DNA of 64,000 nt from Kineosporia sp. NBRC 101731 (GTDB lineage Bacteria; Actinomycetota; Actinomycetes; Actinomycetales; Kineosporiaceae), in NCBI RefSeq assembly GCF_030269305.1, contig NZ_BSTC01000003.1, positions 1 to 64,000 of the forward strand, written 5' to 3'. Shown here piece after piece: positions 26,125-33,721 of this stretch (position 1 is its first letter; each line of letters begins with the position of its first letter). The position numbers and the translations under genes were made by a program. The notes beneath the pieces were generated by a model. It had not been told where the DNA came from. It saw only the letters and a program-made list of their open reading frames with translations, and ran no database searches.

Positions 26125-26513
26125 CCGCCGCACTCTACGGCCGCCCGGTGCGAGCCCGGAGCCCCCTCTCCTGATGCCCTCCGGGTGAAGGACCTCGCGT
26201 TCGGGCAAACCCGCGATGGGCGCGGCCGGATCGGCGGATCATCAAGCCGGGTGTCATTGATCATGAAGGGAGCCAAAAAACGAGGACTCATTCATCGGCT
26301 TGTACGCCGGCTCATCCACCGGCTCATCCACCGACCCGTACGCCGGCCCGGACCGCCGTCGCGGGTCTCATCACCCAGGGCCAGCACGCCCTACGGCATG
26401 AGGGGGACCTGCGGGAGGCCCGGCGCCGGTTCGAGGAGGCCTGGACCCGGGCGGACCGGGCGAGTCTTCCCCGGGAGAGGGCGCAGGCCGCTCTCGGTCT
26501 CGGTGGCCTGTGG
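26125..26513. other. gap that appears to hold the broken 5' end of the next regulator
   Basis: From about 26340 the frame of the downstream regulator encodes a convincing TPR helix pair (GLITQGQHALR, EARRRFEEAW), yet no ATG, GTG or TTG occurs in that frame before 26514. An ATG at 26263 opens a different frame rich in Arg/Leu/His repeats. A 12-bp duplication (GGCTCATCCACC twice) lies between. A frameshift or an unusual start is likely. Confidence 0.5.
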
Positions 26514-28514
26514 GTGCACGAGTACCGTGAGGACGCGCTACGGGCCAGGGTTCTCGCCCGGCAGGAATGGTGTGCGCGGCATCCGGAGACCCCGGCCGAT
26601 CTCGCCCTGGCCCTGCGGGCCCGGGTGGCCGCCGAACTGGACTACCAGGACGGTACCCATGCCCGCATCCTGGCGGTGCTCGAAAAGGTTCGGGAAGTCG
26701 GTGATCCCGAGATCCTGGCGACGGTGCTGAGTCTGGCCCACCACTGCCTGCTCGGGCCGCAGCACGGTGACCTGCGCACCCGGCTGGCCGAGGAACTTCT
26801 GCTCACCGCGGGGCGCTCCGACCGACCCGGTGACGCACTGGCCGGGATGCTCTGGCTGACCGTCGACCAGTACTTGGGCGGTGACCCGCACGCCGGGCGA
26901 TCGCTCGCCCGGCTGCGGGAGGCGCTGAAACAGCACGACCATCAGGCCTTCGGCTACGCTGCCGCGGCCATCGAGGTGATGCTGGCGATCCGCGAGGGGC
27001 AACTGGACCGGGCCGAGGTGATGGCCGCCGAGTGCGCCGCGCTGGGTGAACGCTGTGGTGACGCCGACGCGAGCGGCTGGTACCGCGGGCAGCTGATCAC
27101 GATCCGCTGGTTCCAGGGCCGTCTGGGGGAGCTCCTTCCGGTGCTGAGGGCCGAGGTCGACTCGTACGCCCTCGGCGCGCAGGACGATTCGCTGTTCTCG
27201 GCGCTCGCGGTCTCGGCCGTGGCTGCCGGTGACGACCTGGTCGCGGCGGGGGCCGTGGCCCGGCTGGGTGGGCCGGGGCTGGGTAGCTGCGGGCTGAGTG
27301 CCGTCCCGGCGTCGAGTGCCTGGCTGGTGACCGTGAACGGTGCGGCCGAGGCCGCGTTCCGTCTGCAGGACAGGGAACTGGCGTCGACGGTCTACCGCCT
27401 GCTGATACCGCACCAGGACCTGCCGGTCTGCGGCAGCCTGGCCATCACCTGCTTCGGGTCGGCCCACCAGGCGCTCGGGCTGGCGGCCCTGACGGTGGGT
27501 GGCGTCCCGGCCGGGATCTACCACCTGCGCCGGGCGGTGCAAGGCAATCTGGCGCTGGGTCACTGGCCGGCCCACTGCCTTTCGCTGCACCGGCTGGGCC
27601 ACGCGCTGCTGCGGTACGGAAACTCCCAGGAGCGCAGAGAAGCCTCGGATCTGCTGGCGGCCGCCGAGCGGGAGGCCGCCCGGCTCGGGATGATCCTGCC
27701 CACTCAGCCGACCCCGATGTCCGCCCCGGCCCGAAATCCCGAACCGGCAACGACGTCCACCATGAACTCGATGAGTGAGCAAGTCCGGATCCGCCTGCTG
27801 GGAACGGCCGGGATCGTGGTGAACGGGGAGGTCCAGGTGATCCCGGGCCGGCGCCGCCGGACGGTGCTGAGCGTGCTGGCCCTGAACGCCGGTGAACTCG
27901 TCGGGGCCGATCGTCTCGTCGACATCGTCTGGGGCGAGAAGGTTCCCCGTACCGCGGCCAACACCCTGCAGAGCCACGTCTCCTACCTGCGCCGGGTACT
28001 GGGACCCGCGGCGCGCATCATCAGCCAGTCACAGGGGTACGTGCTCGACCTGCCCCGCACGGCGGTCGACGCCGGTCTGGCCGAGCACCTGATCCGGGCC
28101 CAGGGCGACGGTCCGCCGACGGCGGCCGGCGTGCGTCCCCTCACCGAGGCGCTCGCCCTCTGGCACGGAGAACCCCTGGGCGACGTGGAGAGCCACCCGT
28201 GGTTCGAGGTCCAGGCCCAGCACCTGGGGCAACTGCGGCTGCGGGGCACGAAGATGCTGGCCCGGGCGCACCTGCTGACCCGGCAGAACACCCGGGCCGT
28301 GGACCTGCTGACCCCGGCGGTGCGGGAACACCCGCTGGACGAGCAGCTGTACGAACTCCTGATGCTCGCCCACCACCGCCAGGGTCTGTCCGGCCAGGCT
28401 CTGGCCGTCTTCGAGAATGCGCGCGCAACATTGGGGTCGGAGCTGGGTGCCGATCCCAGCGGGCCGCTGCGCGAGCTGCACATCGCGATCCTCCGCCAGG
28501 ACCCGGGGCTGTAG
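26514..28514 (+). CDS. TPR-SARP transcriptional regulator, probably with damaged or non-standard 5' end
   Basis: At least 666 residues. Roughly the first 420 are TPR-like helical repeats (for example ADLALALRARVAAELDYQD, EREAARLG). After a Thr/Pro linker, a SARP module follows: an OmpR-type winged helix (IRLLGTAGIVVNGEVQV ... LVDIVWGEKVPRTAANTLQSHVSYLRRVLG) and a bacterial transcriptional activation domain ending at SGPLRELHIAILRQDPGL. In AfsR-like proteins the SARP module is at the N terminus and TPRs at the C terminus; here the order is reversed. The frame clearly continues upstream of the only available start (GTG 26514), so the gene may be frameshifted. Confidence 0.75.
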   Translation: MHEYREDALRARVLARQEWCARHPETPADLALALRARVAAELDYQDGTHARILAVLEKVREVGDPEILATVLSLAHHCLLGPQHGDLRTRLAEELLLTAGRSDRPGDALAGMLWLTVDQYLGGDPHAGRSLARLREALKQHDHQAFGYAAAAIEVMLAIREGQLDRAEVMAAECAALGERCGDADASGWYRGQLITIRWFQGRLGELLPVLRAEVDSYALGAQDDSLFSALAVSAVAAGDDLVAAGAVARLGGPGLGSCGLSAVPASSAWLVTVNGAAEAAFRLQDRELASTVYRLLIPHQDLPVCGSLAITCFGSAHQALGLAALTVGGVPAGIYHLRRAVQGNLALGHWPAHCLSLHRLGHALLRYGNSQERREASDLLAAAEREAARLGMILPTQPTPMSAPARNPEPATTSTMNSMSEQVRIRLLGTAGIVVNGEVQVIPGRRRRTVLSVLALNAGELVGADRLVDIVWGEKVPRTAANTLQSHVSYLRRVLGPAARIISQSQGYVLDLPRTAVDAGLAEHLIRAQGDGPPTAAGVRPLTEALALWHGEPLGDVESHPWFEVQAQHLGQLRLRGTKMLARAHLLTRQNTRAVDLLTPAVREHPLDEQLYELLMLAHHRQGLSGQALAVFENARATLGSELGADPSGPLRELHIAILRQDPGL

Positions 28515-28630
28515 CGGTTCCCGTTTCAGCGCCGTTCCAGCGGTGCCGGGCAGGGTTGATACCAGCAGACGATCGATCGGCCCGGACCGGAAATGCTTTC
28601 GGTTCGGATGTTTCCGAGAGGAATCTCTGA

Positions 28631-29191
28631 ATGCGCTCTATCGTAGGTCGTTTACTCGCCGCCACCGTGCTGGTGGCCGGCGCGCTGATCCCGGCCGGGG
28701 CTGCGGCGAACGCCGCGTCATCGTCCGACGCCCCGGTGAAGCCACTGCTCAGTGGTGTCTTCAAGCAGATCAAGAACTCCGGCACCAACCTGTGCCTGGA
28801 GCCGGAGAACCAGTCCACGGCCGTGGGGGCCAATCTCGTGCAGATGCCGTGCGTGAGCAGCGGCGTCGAGGGTCAGGCCCAGGGCTGGCAGCCCCTCTAC
28901 GTCGGGAATAATCACTACAAGTTCGTGAACCAGCTCAGCGGGCTGTGCATGAGAAACCGGGCCACGACCAACGGGTCGGTCGTCCACCAGTGGGGTTGCG
29001 CCACGATCAGCGATGAGGAGTACAACACCGGTGCGACGCTGCCCGCCGTCGCCAAGATCGAGTCCCGGCTCCACTGGACGGACAGTGGCGCCTGCCTCGA
29101 CGTACCGGGCGGCCTGGCCACGATCGGTGCCCGCCTGCAGATGTACAAGTGCAACGGCACCCCGGCCCAGATCTGGGTCAACGGCTTCTGA
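28631..29191 (+). CDS. secreted ricin-type beta-trefoil lectin domain protein
   Basis: A 186-residue exported protein: a signal peptide (about 1-29, VGRLLAATVLVAGALIPAGAAANA) followed by a single RICIN/beta-trefoil domain. The repeated units NSGTNLCLEP, QLSGLCMRN and TDSGACLDVPGG with terminal QxW-like motifs (AQIWVNGF) are visible. No catalytic domain is attached. It likely binds glycans outside the cell. It is followed by a perfect terminator hairpin and converges on the SMP-30 gene. Confidence 0.85.
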   Translation: MRSIVGRLLAATVLVAGALIPAGAAANAASSSDAPVKPLLSGVFKQIKNSGTNLCLEPENQSTAVGANLVQMPCVSSGVEGQAQGWQPLYVGNNHYKFVNQLSGLCMRNRATTNGSVVHQWGCATISDEEYNTGATLPAVAKIESRLHWTDSGACLDVPGGLATIGARLQMYKCNGTPAQIWVNGF

Positions 29192-29201
29192 GCCGTAGAG
29201 G

Positions 29202-29234
29202 GCGCCTCCGGAAGGACGGGCCTTCCGGAGGCGC
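29202..29234. terminator. bidirectional terminator hairpin
   Basis: A perfect 14-bp stem (29202-29215 with 29221-29234) with loop ACGGG lies exactly between the convergent lectin gene (stop 29191) and SMP-30 gene (stop at 29235). It can serve both directions. Confidence 0.8.
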
Positions 29235-30098
29235 TCACGGCTGGGCCGGTTCCAGTGGCGCGGGCCGCCAGGGCGTGGTGGGCAGTCCGCGGTGGGTCGT
29301 GCGGAGCGTCAGCACGCAGCCCGCCCGATCGGTTCGGGGGACGCCCGCCACCGCCTGGTCCGCGGTGGTCACCACCAGCAGGTCGAGGCCGGGGCCGGTG
29401 AACGCGCAGCTCGTGGTCAGGGGCGCGCCCGTGTCGAATTCCTCGAGCAGCACGCCGCGCGGCGAGAGCACACGGATCTGCCCGGCTCCCCAGACCGCGA
29501 CCCAGAGGTTGCCGGCCGTGTCGACGGTCAGGCCGTCGGCGCCGCCCATCGCGACCAGCAGGTGCCGCCGGCCGGTGGCACCGGTGTCCGGGTCGTAGGA
29601 ACGTCTCCAGATCATCCCGGGGACGGTGTCGACCTGGTACATCGTGGCGCCGTCGGGGCTCCAGCCCAGACCGTTCGACAGGCTCAGGTCGTCATCGACC
29701 ACGGTGACGCCGCCGTCGTGCTCCAGACGCCAGAGGCGCTCGGAACCCCGGCGGCCGTCCAGGGCCATGCTGCCGATCAGGAAACGCCCGTCCGGGTCGC
29801 ACTTCCCGTCGTTGAGGCGGCTGTTCACCCGGTCCGGCACCAGGGACACGGTGGCGACCACGTCACCCGGCACGTCCACGTGTTCCAGCCCGCGCTGCCG
29901 GGCCAGCAGCAGGTCACCGGCCTCGCTGTGGATCACCGCGCTCAGCGTGGGTTCCCGTTTGAGCACCACCCTCGGCGAGTCCAGACCCTCCCAGACCCGG
30001 CCACCCTCGATGTCCACCCAGCGCACGATCTCGCGTTCGGCGTCCCACATCGGGCCCTCACCGAGCACGCAGTGCGCACCGTCGACGATCTCGAACAT
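29235..30098 (-). CDS. SMP-30/gluconolactonase family lactonase
   Basis: A 287-residue six-bladed propeller of the regucalcin/sugar lactonase family. Metal-ligand regions are recognisable: LGEGPMW (Glu), SRLNDGKCDPDGRF (Asn), LSNGLGWSPDG (Asn) and GGADGLTVDTAGNLW (Asp). The C-terminal TSCAFTGPGLDLLVVTTA is the family signature. It likely hydrolyses an aldonolactone. It is divergent from two dehydrogenase genes, which could make the lactone or its precursor, so the three look like a sugar or polyol oxidation set. Confidence 0.9.
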   Translation of the reverse strand: MFEIVDGAHCVLGEGPMWDAEREIVRWVDIEGGRVWEGLDSPRVVLKREPTLSAVIHSEAGDLLLARQRGLEHVDVPGDVVATVSLVPDRVNSRLNDGKCDPDGRFLIGSMALDGRRGSERLWRLEHDGGVTVVDDDLSLSNGLGWSPDGATMYQVDTVPGMIWRRSYDPDTGATGRRHLLVAMGGADGLTVDTAGNLWVAVWGAGQIRVLSPRGVLLEEFDTGAPLTTSCAFTGPGLDLLVVTTADQAVAGVPRTDRAGCVLTLRTTHRGLPTTPWRPAPLEPAQP

Positions 30099-30422
30099 GC
30101 TCGTGCGACTCCCTCGGCTACCGGTCACTGATCGCGCCGGCCAGGGGGCCCGGATCGTCCCCCGAGCACCACGCGTCACTGCGCACGCGCTGAACGGTAA
30201 CCATCTCCACGCCCACCCGACCAGACCCCGGCACCAAACGGTCACCAACGGTCGGAAAGCCACAGTCGAACCGGGTGCCGGAGGGGGGACACCGTCGCGC
30301 AGGAGTGCGGCGCCCGGCCTGCGCCGGGCTGCTCGCCGGCCCTGGTTCCGGGACGATTCGTAACGTATAAGGGTGTTTCGTCCGGCTCCGCCGGTTCCGT
30401 CCGGTCCAAGGAGTGGTCCCGC
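30099..30422. promoter_or_regulatory. divergent promoter region, SMP-30/dehydrogenases
   Basis: A 324-bp gap between divergent starts. A TATAAG hexamer at about 30366 is a candidate -10 for the plus-strand dehydrogenase operon. No convincing palindromic operator or small gene was seen. Confidence 0.4.
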
Positions 30423-31448
30423 ATGCGCGCGCTGGTACTCGAAGATTTTCACCGCCTGGTCGTGGCCGATCGGCCCGACCCGGTCGCCGGGCCGCACGAT
30501 GTGGTGCTGGACGTCGCCTTCACCGGCATCTGCGGCTCCGACCTGCACGGATACACCGGCGTCAGCGGTCGCCGCGAGCCCGGCCAGGTGATGGGTCACG
30601 AGAGCGTGGGCCGGATCCGATCGGTGGGCGGCGAGGTCACCGGTCTGCACACCGGTCAGGTGGTGACGTTCAACCCGGTGGTGGCGCCGCCGACCCCGGC
30701 CTGGGCCGGCCGGGAGCATCTTCACCCGGGCAAGTACGTGCTCGGGGTGCGGCCCGACATCGACGCCGCCTTCGCCGAGCAGGTGCTGGTGCCCGCGCGC
30801 AACGTTGTGCCCCTGCCCGACGGCATGCCGATCGAGCACGGTGCGCTGATCGAGCCGGTCGCCGTGGCCGTGCACGCCGTGCGCCGTGCCGGGGCGCGGG
30901 ACGCCCGCAACACGCTGGTCGTGGGTGGCGGGCCGATCGGTCAGGCGGTGGTGCTGGCGCTGCGGCACGCCGGGGTCGATCCTGTTCTCGTGAGCGAGAC
31001 CGAGGCAGCGCGGCGGGAACTGGTCGAGCAACTGGGAGCGGTGGCGATCGACCCCCTGGATGCTGCCACCGGCCCGCTGGCCGAACGGGTGGAGGCCCGG
31101 TTCGGGCGGCTGGCCGACGTCACCATCGATGCCGTGGGGGTGGACGCGAGCCTCGCCGACGCCCTGATCGCCACCCGGGTGGGTGGCGTGGTCTGCCTCG
31201 TCGGCCTGGGGCAGCCCCGGGTGTCCCTCGACGCGTTCGAGATCACCACCACGGAACGGTCCCTGGTGGGCAGCTTCACCTACTCGGTCGACGACTTCCG
31301 CGAAGCCGTGCGGCTCGTCGCGCAGGAGACCACCGCATCCTCCACCCTGATCAGTCGCGTCGTGCCCCTGGACGAGGCCCCGGCTGCCTTCGCATCGCTG
31401 GCGGCGGGCGACGGGACGCCGGGCAAGGTGCTGGTGGCGCTGTCGTGA
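30423..31448 (+). CDS. zinc-type alcohol/polyol dehydrogenase lacking the structural-zinc cysteines
   Basis: A 341-residue MDR dehydrogenase of the sorbitol/threonine/2,3-butanediol dehydrogenase group. The catalytic zinc site is present (GICGSDLHGY; GHESVGRI; the later Glu in ALIEPVAVAVHA) and the Rossmann motif is VVGGGPIGQAV. The lobe that normally holds four Cys for a structural zinc reads FNPVVAPPTPAWAGREHLHPG, with none. It starts at ATG 30423 and its stop overlaps the next gene's GTG (GTGA), so the two are cotranscribed. Confidence 0.85.
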   Translation: MRALVLEDFHRLVVADRPDPVAGPHDVVLDVAFTGICGSDLHGYTGVSGRREPGQVMGHESVGRIRSVGGEVTGLHTGQVVTFNPVVAPPTPAWAGREHLHPGKYVLGVRPDIDAAFAEQVLVPARNVVPLPDGMPIEHGALIEPVAVAVHAVRRAGARDARNTLVVGGGPIGQAVVLALRHAGVDPVLVSETEAARRELVEQLGAVAIDPLDAATGPLAERVEARFGRLADVTIDAVGVDASLADALIATRVGGVVCLVGLGQPRVSLDAFEITTTERSLVGSFTYSVDDFREAVRLVAQETTASSTLISRVVPLDEAPAAFASLAAGDGTPGKVLVALS

Positions 31449-32461
31449 AAGCCTTGGTCGTCACCGGTCCGGGGCAGGCCGGGGTGCACGACGTGCCGGC
31501 ACCGAAAGTGGCTGCCGGACAGGTGATCGTCGACGTCGAACGGGTCGGGGTCTGCGGCACCGACGCGGAGTTCTTCTCCGGGCACATGTCCTACCTGGCC
31601 ACCGGGCACGCCGCCTACCCCCTGCGCATCGGTCACGAATGGTGCGGCCGCGTCAGCGAGGTCGGGCCCGGGGTCGACCCCTCCTGGCTCGGGCGACGGG
31701 TCTGCGGCGACACCATGCTGGGCTGCGGCACCTGCCGGCGGTGCGTCGGCGGCCGGCAGCACCTCTGCGAGGACCGGTACGAGATCGGCATCCGCGGCGG
31801 CTGGCCCGGCGCACTCGCCGAGCAACTGCCCGTGCCGGTGTCAGCCCTGGTCGCCCTGCCCGACGCGGTGGACGAGGTGGCCGGCGCCCTGATCGAGCCG
31901 TCGGCGAACGCCCTGCGGGCGGTGCGGGGCGCTGCGGTACAGCCGGGCTCGCGACTACTCGTGGTCGGGCCGGGTGCGATCGGGCTGCTGAGCGCGCTGA
32001 TCGCCCGGGCCGCCGGCGCCGAGGTGAGTATTGCCGGTCAGACTCCCGAAAGTCTGCTCTTCGCGTCCACGCTCGGGTTCGACCAGGTCTCGACCCTGGA
32101 GCAGGTGAACCGGGCGAAGGGTTTCGACGCGGTGATCGACGCCGCAGGTGGCCCGGACGTTCCCGCGCTCGCCGCCGAGCTGGTCGATCCCGGCGGCCGC
32201 GTCGTGTTCATCGGGCTCGCGGCCGGGCCCAGCCAGGTGGACACCCGCTCGCTGGTGCTGAAAGACGTCACTGCGGTGGGAGTTCTGTCCGGGTCGGGTG
32301 CCCTGGCGGGCGCGGCCGACCTTTTCGCCCAGGGCGTGGTGGATCCGCGTCCGCTGGTCGCGGCCACCGTCCCGCTGGAGGGGGTGGCGCCGGTGCTGGC
32401 CGGGCGCCGGCCCGGAAATGCGGGGCCGGGCCCGAAGATCCACGTGGACCCACGGCTGTGA
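31445..32461 (+). CDS. zinc-dependent alcohol/polyol dehydrogenase
   Basis: A 338-residue MDR enzyme related to its upstream neighbour. Here both zinc sites are present: GVCGTDAEFF and GHEWCGRV (catalytic), and CGTCRRCVGGRQHLC (structural). The cofactor motif is VVGPGAIGLLSA. It overlaps the upstream gene by 4 bp. Together with the divergent SMP-30 lactonase it suggests oxidation of a sugar or polyol to a lactone and acid; the substrate is not deducible. Confidence 0.87.
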   Translation: MKALVVTGPGQAGVHDVPAPKVAAGQVIVDVERVGVCGTDAEFFSGHMSYLATGHAAYPLRIGHEWCGRVSEVGPGVDPSWLGRRVCGDTMLGCGTCRRCVGGRQHLCEDRYEIGIRGGWPGALAEQLPVPVSALVALPDAVDEVAGALIEPSANALRAVRGAAVQPGSRLLVVGPGAIGLLSALIARAAGAEVSIAGQTPESLLFASTLGFDQVSTLEQVNRAKGFDAVIDAAGGPDVPALAAELVDPGGRVVFIGLAAGPSQVDTRSLVLKDVTAVGVLSGSGALAGAADLFAQGVVDPRPLVAATVPLEGVAPVLAGRRPGNAGPGPKIHVDPRL

Positions 32462-32478
32462 CCGACGGGAGTTCGGGC

Positions 32479-32496
32479 AGGTTTTGCATGATCACG
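32479..32496. repeat. lone arm of the 83-bp palindromic repeat family
   Basis: AGGTTTTGCATGATCACG here is identical over 18 nt to the outer part of the right arm of the palindrome at 61895-61977. It lies between two convergent genes. The matching left arm is absent, so it is a remnant or a half-element. Confidence 0.7.
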
Positions 32497-32511
32497 AAGA
32501 AATTCATGCGT

Positions 32512-33102
32512 TCAGGCGGCTGACAGCACCGCCACGATGAAGTCCGAGTCCGGTGCGAACGGGCGCAGGTCCCAGGTGCTCAGCAGGAGCTCGGCGACCA
32601 GGTCGGCCCGGTTCGCGTCGCCGAGGAAGTCGTCGAACTCGTAGCCACGACCGGCTCCGAAACCGATGACGACGCGTCCGCCCGGTAGCAGATGCCGACG
32701 GAAACGCCGCAGGATCTCGCCCCGGGTGGAGGGGGCGCAGAACGTCATCACGTTGCCGGCGCAGACGATCACGTCGAAGGCGGTGCCGGGCAGGTCGAGC
32801 TCGGAGAGGTCGCCGACGAGCCAGGTCGGGCCCTGGTGGTCGTCCTCGGCGGCGGTGATGAGGGTCGGGTCGATGTCCACCCCGATCACCTCGTGGCCCT
32901 GCCCCGCCAGATACCCACCGAGCCGGCCCGGACCACAGCCCGCGTCGAGAATCTTCGATCCCCGCGGCACCATCGCGTCGATCATCCGGCCCTCACCGTC
33001 GAGATCGGCGCCCTGCTCCGCCATGGCCCGGAAACGGTCGATGTACCACTGGGAATGACTGGGATCGTCTTCCACCCGGCGTAGCCAGAGGTTCTCCTGC
33101 AT
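32512..33102 (-). CDS. class I SAM-dependent methyltransferase
   Basis: A 196-residue methyltransferase. Motif I is ILDAGCGPGRLGGYLA, followed by the acidic strand end VIGVDIDPTL, motif II VGDLSELDLPG and post-II VIVCAGNVMTF. It begins MQENLWLRRVEDDPSHSQWYIDRF, a form widespread in actinomycetes with unknown substrate. Start ATG 33102 has AGAGGTGG ahead; a longer open frame upstream has no site. It converges on the dehydrogenase operon. Nothing ties it to lipid methylation. Confidence 0.85.
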   Translation of the reverse strand: MQENLWLRRVEDDPSHSQWYIDRFRAMAEQGADLDGEGRMIDAMVPRGSKILDAGCGPGRLGGYLAGQGHEVIGVDIDPTLITAAEDDHQGPTWLVGDLSELDLPGTAFDVIVCAGNVMTFCAPSTRGEILRRFRRHLLPGGRVVIGFGAGRGYEFDDFLGDANRADLVAELLLSTWDLRPFAPDSDFIVAVLSAA

Positions 33103-33169
33103 GCCCGTTCCACCTCTGTTGTCACTCGATACCTGACGTCTGAAGGGCATCCTAGAGGGGAGCAGACGG

Positions 33170-33619
33170 TCACAACGGACCCAGGACCTCCTCCGGCGAC
33201 GCGTCCAGGGCCAGCCCTTCGAGCACGGTGAGGAGCATGCGTTCCTCGTACCGGAAGTGGCTCTCCATGATCGCGGCCACACCCTGGAGATGCCGCTGCA
33301 GTTCGCCTGGCGTCGCGGCCCGGTCGACGGCCGCCTGCAGGCCGCTGATCAGGTGACCGATCATCGAGTGGTCCTGCTCCAGTTTCCGCAGCGTGCTCTG
33401 CAATTGCGGGTGCGCCGCCGCGATCGCCGGGAACAGGGTGCGGTCCTCTCCCCGGTGATGCCCGTCGAGGGCCGAGCAGAACCCGTGACAGAACAGCAGA
33501 AGATCGCGGGGGTCCGAGGTGTCCCGGGTGACGGCGAGGGCCTGGCGCAGCCGCGCGTGCACCCGCCGCAGTTCATGACTCCAGGCCACCAGCCTGGCCT
33601 TCTCGCCGCCCTCAGACAC
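33170..33619 (-). CDS. hemerythrin HHE-domain protein
   Basis: A protein of about 149 residues with an HHE four-helix bundle. Iron-ligand positions are recognisable in RRVHARL, DGHHRGEDRTLFP, LEQDHSMIGHL and ESHFRYEERMLL. It probably binds oxygen or nitric oxide at a di-iron centre. The start is uncertain: GTG 33619 fits the domain start, but no good ribosome site is seen, and the open frame extends to 33697. Confidence 0.8.
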   Translation of the reverse strand: MSEGGEKARLVAWSHELRRVHARLRQALAVTRDTSDPRDLLLFCHGFCSALDGHHRGEDRTLFPAIAAAHPQLQSTLRKLEQDHSMIGHLISGLQAAVDRAATPGELQRHLQGVAAIMESHFRYEERMLLTVLEGLALDASPEEVLGPL

Positions 33620-33721
33620 GAGGGGGCGAAGGGAACGACGTGAGCATCGTCGTACTCCTTCAGCTCCGGCGCCTCCACACCTGACACGGCCTGCCACCGA
33701 TGCGCGACGCTGGGTACGAGA

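Noticed and set aside
32512-33102. Methyltransferase as phosphatidylethanolamine methyltransferase immunity gene
   Set aside because: It belongs to a widespread soluble class I type with no membrane segment, and three kilobases with unrelated genes lie between it and the cluster.
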